From Anaerolineales bacterium (GTDB lineage: Bacteria > Chloroflexota > Anaerolineae > 4572-78 > J111), in the NCBI GenBank assembly GCA_012032575.1, contig JAAUSP010000008.1:1-35264 (forward strand): DNA of 35,264 nucleotides, read 5' to 3'. Shown here in pieces: positions 33,891 through 35,264 of this stretch. The notes beneath the pieces are model-generated. The model was not told where the DNA came from. It was given only the letters and a program-made list of their open reading frames with translations, and did no database searches. Numbering within the stretch: position 1 is the stretch's first letter; every line of letters begins with the position of its first letter. Position numbers and translations under genes: made by a program.

Positions 33891-35213
33891 ATGGGTCACA
33901 CTTTTGTTGAAAAAATTCTCGCCAGAAATGCCGGGCTGCCGGAGGTAACACCAGGCCAGGTCCTTGACGTAACCCCTGATGTTGCCCTGAGCCACGACAA
34001 TACCGCGGCTATTTCCAAAATTTTCTACAGCCTGGGTATCCAGCAGGTGAAATACCCGGAGCGGTTGGCGATAACCCTGGATCATGCCGCTCCGCCCCCT
34101 ACCACGCAGCACGCCCAAAATCACGCCGATGTCCGCCGTTTTGTGGCTGTGCAGGGTGTCGAACATTTTTTTGAGGTGGGCCGGGGTATCTGCCATCAGG
34201 TTTTGTGCGAAGAAGGATTAATTTATCCGGGTGTGCTTCTGTTGGGGGCCGACAGTCATTCGACCCACTACGGCGCATTGGGCGCGTTTGGGGCCGGCGT
34301 GGGCCGCAGCGAAATGGCGGCGATCTGGGCGACCGGCCAATTGTGGCTGCGGGTCCCGGAAAGTCTCAAAATCACCTTGCATGGTACATTCAATCCCTGG
34401 GTGACGAGCAAAGACATCGCTCTGTTCATCATCGGCCAGTTGGGCGCGGATGGCGGCCTGTATGCCAGCGTCGAGTTTCACGGCGAAGCAGTCGCCGGGA
34501 TGAGCATGGCCAGCCGTTTTGTGCTGCCCAACATGATGGCCGAGATGGGTGCGAAGAATGCCTGGGTGATGCAGGACAAGGTGACGTTTGAGTGGCTGGA
34601 GCAGCAAATCAGCAGAGGGGTAGAGGGGCAGAGGGGCAGGGGAGAAAAAGATTTACAATCCCAACTCCAGGAGTGGGAGGCTGCCAGCCGTAAATTAGCA
34701 CCCGACCCGGACGCGACTTATCTGGCGAAGTATGATTTCGAGGCCGGGGCGATTGAACCGCAGGTAGCCTGTCCGCACAGCGTAGACAACGTTAAGCCGT
34801 TGAGCGCCGTAGCCGGCACAAAAGTGGATCAGGCGTTTTTGGGAACCTGCACGAATGGCCGCCTGGAAGACCTGGCTGTTGCCGCCCAGATCATGGCCGG
34901 TCGGCGGGTTGCGCCGGGGACGCGGCTGCTCGTCATTCCCGCTTCATCCCAGGTTTACCTGGATGCGGTCAAGGCCGGCTATGTCGAAACGCTGCTGGCT
35001 GCCGGAGCCGTTTTTAATTCGCCGGGCTGCGGCCCCTGTATGGGCAACCACATGGGCATTCCCGCCCCCGGTGAAGTCACTATTAGCACAGCCAATCGCA
35101 ATTTTCGCGGGCGCATGGGCACCCGCGAGTCCGACATTTACCTGGCTTCGCCGGCGGTGGTTGCCGCCAGCGCCATCGCCGGCAAAATTGCCGGGCCGGA
35201 GCAGGTGTTATAA
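33891..35213 (+). CDS. Aconitase-family dehydratase large subunit (homoaconitase / 3-isopropylmalate dehydratase)
   Basis: The 440-residue protein has the substrate loop [22 protein letters not shown] (Asp121, His123) and three Cys ligands of the 4Fe-4S cluster: Cys320 in GTCTNGR and Cys380/Cys383 in PGCGPCMG. It also has [17 protein letters not shown] at the C-terminus, as in LeuC/HacA. It isomerises a 2-hydroxy-tricarboxylate made by the upstream synthase, probably as a heterodimer with a small subunit. About 25 unusual residues ([19 protein letters not shown] and following) are inserted after FEWLEQQ, encoded partly by a G-rich repeat. There is no clear Shine-Dalgarno at ATG 33891. Confidence 0.85.
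   Translation: MGHTFVEKILARNAGLPEVTPGQVLDVTPDVALSHDNTAAISKIFYSLGIQQVKYPERLAITLDHAAPPPTTQHAQNHADVRRFVAVQGVEHFFEVGRGICHQVLCEEGLIYPGVLLLGADSHSTHYGALGAFGAGVGRSEMAAIWATGQLWLRVPESLKITLHGTFNPWVTSKDIALFIIGQLGADGGLYASVEFHGEAVAGMSMASRFVLPNMMAEMGAKNAWVMQDKVTFEWLEQQISRGVEGQRGRGEKDLQSQLQEWEAASRKLAPDPDATYLAKYDFEAGAIEPQVACPHSVDNVKPLSAVAGTKVDQAFLGTCTNGRLEDLAVAAQIMAGRRVAPGTRLLVIPASSQVYLDAVKAGYVETLLAAGAVFNSPGCGPCMGNHMGIPAPGEVTISTANRNFRGRMGTRESDIYLASPAVVAASAIAGKIAGPEQVL
34617..34642 (+). repeat. G-quadruplex-forming GAGGGG repeat inside the dehydratase gene
   Basis: Four GGGG tracts (34617-34620, 34625-34628, 34633-34636, 34639-34642) are separated by TAGA, CAGA and CA. This meets the canonical intramolecular G4 pattern on the coding strand, and hence in the mRNA. 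It encodes part of an insert not seen in ordinary LeuC-type proteins. Confidence 0.6.
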
Positions 35214-35235
35214 CATGCCGGGCCAGGAGGTTAAG

Positions 35236-35264
35236 ATGGAAAAATTATTACCTTTGCGCCGTCA
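35236..35264 (+). CDS. Start of a further gene, truncated by the window edge
   Basis: ATG 35236 follows AGGAGG by 5 nt and opens MEKLLPLRR before the window ends. An in-frame ATG at 35215 is the other possible start. By position a dehydratase small subunit is expected, but nine codons do not identify it. Confidence 0.45.

Overview
The window looks like one stretch of a bacterial chromosome, most plausibly from a Chloroflexota (Anaerolineae-like) lineage. This is an inference from style rather than from a marker gene: large secreted proteins built from FG-GAP, DUF11-like, beta-helix and thrombospondin-3-type modules, short C-terminal 'YLPLI-(K/R)' tails, several FemAB/BioF2-like transferases, paired S41 proteases and moderate GC. 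I see no rRNA, tRNA or CRISPR array.

Layout. (1) 1-4304, + strand: the end of an asparagine-synthase-like gene, a GT4-type glycosyltransferase and a secreted FG-GAP/ASPIC/DUF11 protein. (2) 4386-6017, - strand: a secreted parallel beta-helix protein. Its approximately 330-nt leader carries two similar structured elements, each ending in an intrinsic terminator, downstream of a good sigma70-type promoter. This looks like a tandem riboswitch-type leader that I cannot assign to a family. (3) 6470-8218: a GHL10-like glycoside hydrolase with an inserted GATase-like domain, followed at its stop codon by an IS200-type insertion sequence (about 8219-8844). (4) 9100-19152, + strand: an envelope or exopolysaccharide cluster. 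It holds a NodB-like deacetylase, a 111-bp MITE with 10-bp target duplication, a FemAB/BioF2 transferase, a GT4 enzyme, two paralogous BioF2 transferases, a FemAB transferase, an arginase-fold (UPF0489-like) protein, a GNAT and a CapK/PaaK-like adenylate-forming enzyme. (5) 19238-27257: a 1364-residue secreted transglutaminase-like/TSP3 protein, GDP-mannose 6-dehydrogenase (AlgD-like) and a secreted protein ending in PD40 beta-propeller repeats. (6) 27333-29253, - strand: an enolase-superfamily epimerase and a P-loop ATPase/kinase. (7) 29406-35264, + strand: two S41 (CtpA-like) proteases, SmpB, a homocitrate/isopropylmalate-synthase-family enzyme, an aconitase-family dehydratase and the first codons of another gene.

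How the genes fit together. Genes 9100-27257 have the content expected for making, modifying and exporting a surface polymer. AlgD-like activity would supply GDP-mannuronate, glycosyltransferases would build the chain, the deacetylase and the acyl/aminoacyl transferases would decorate it, and large secreted proteins would sit at the surface. The right end is housekeeping: trans-translation and a lysine- or leucine-type 2-oxoacid chain-elongation pathway.

Sequence quality. Six genes are broken by single-base indels, each at a mononucleotide run: near 1453, 4187, 13659, 15389, 28202 and 32588. In each case one base restores a full-length, family-typical protein. The pattern points to homopolymer sequencing error more than to six real pseudogenes, so I annotate these as single CDSs spanning both frames.
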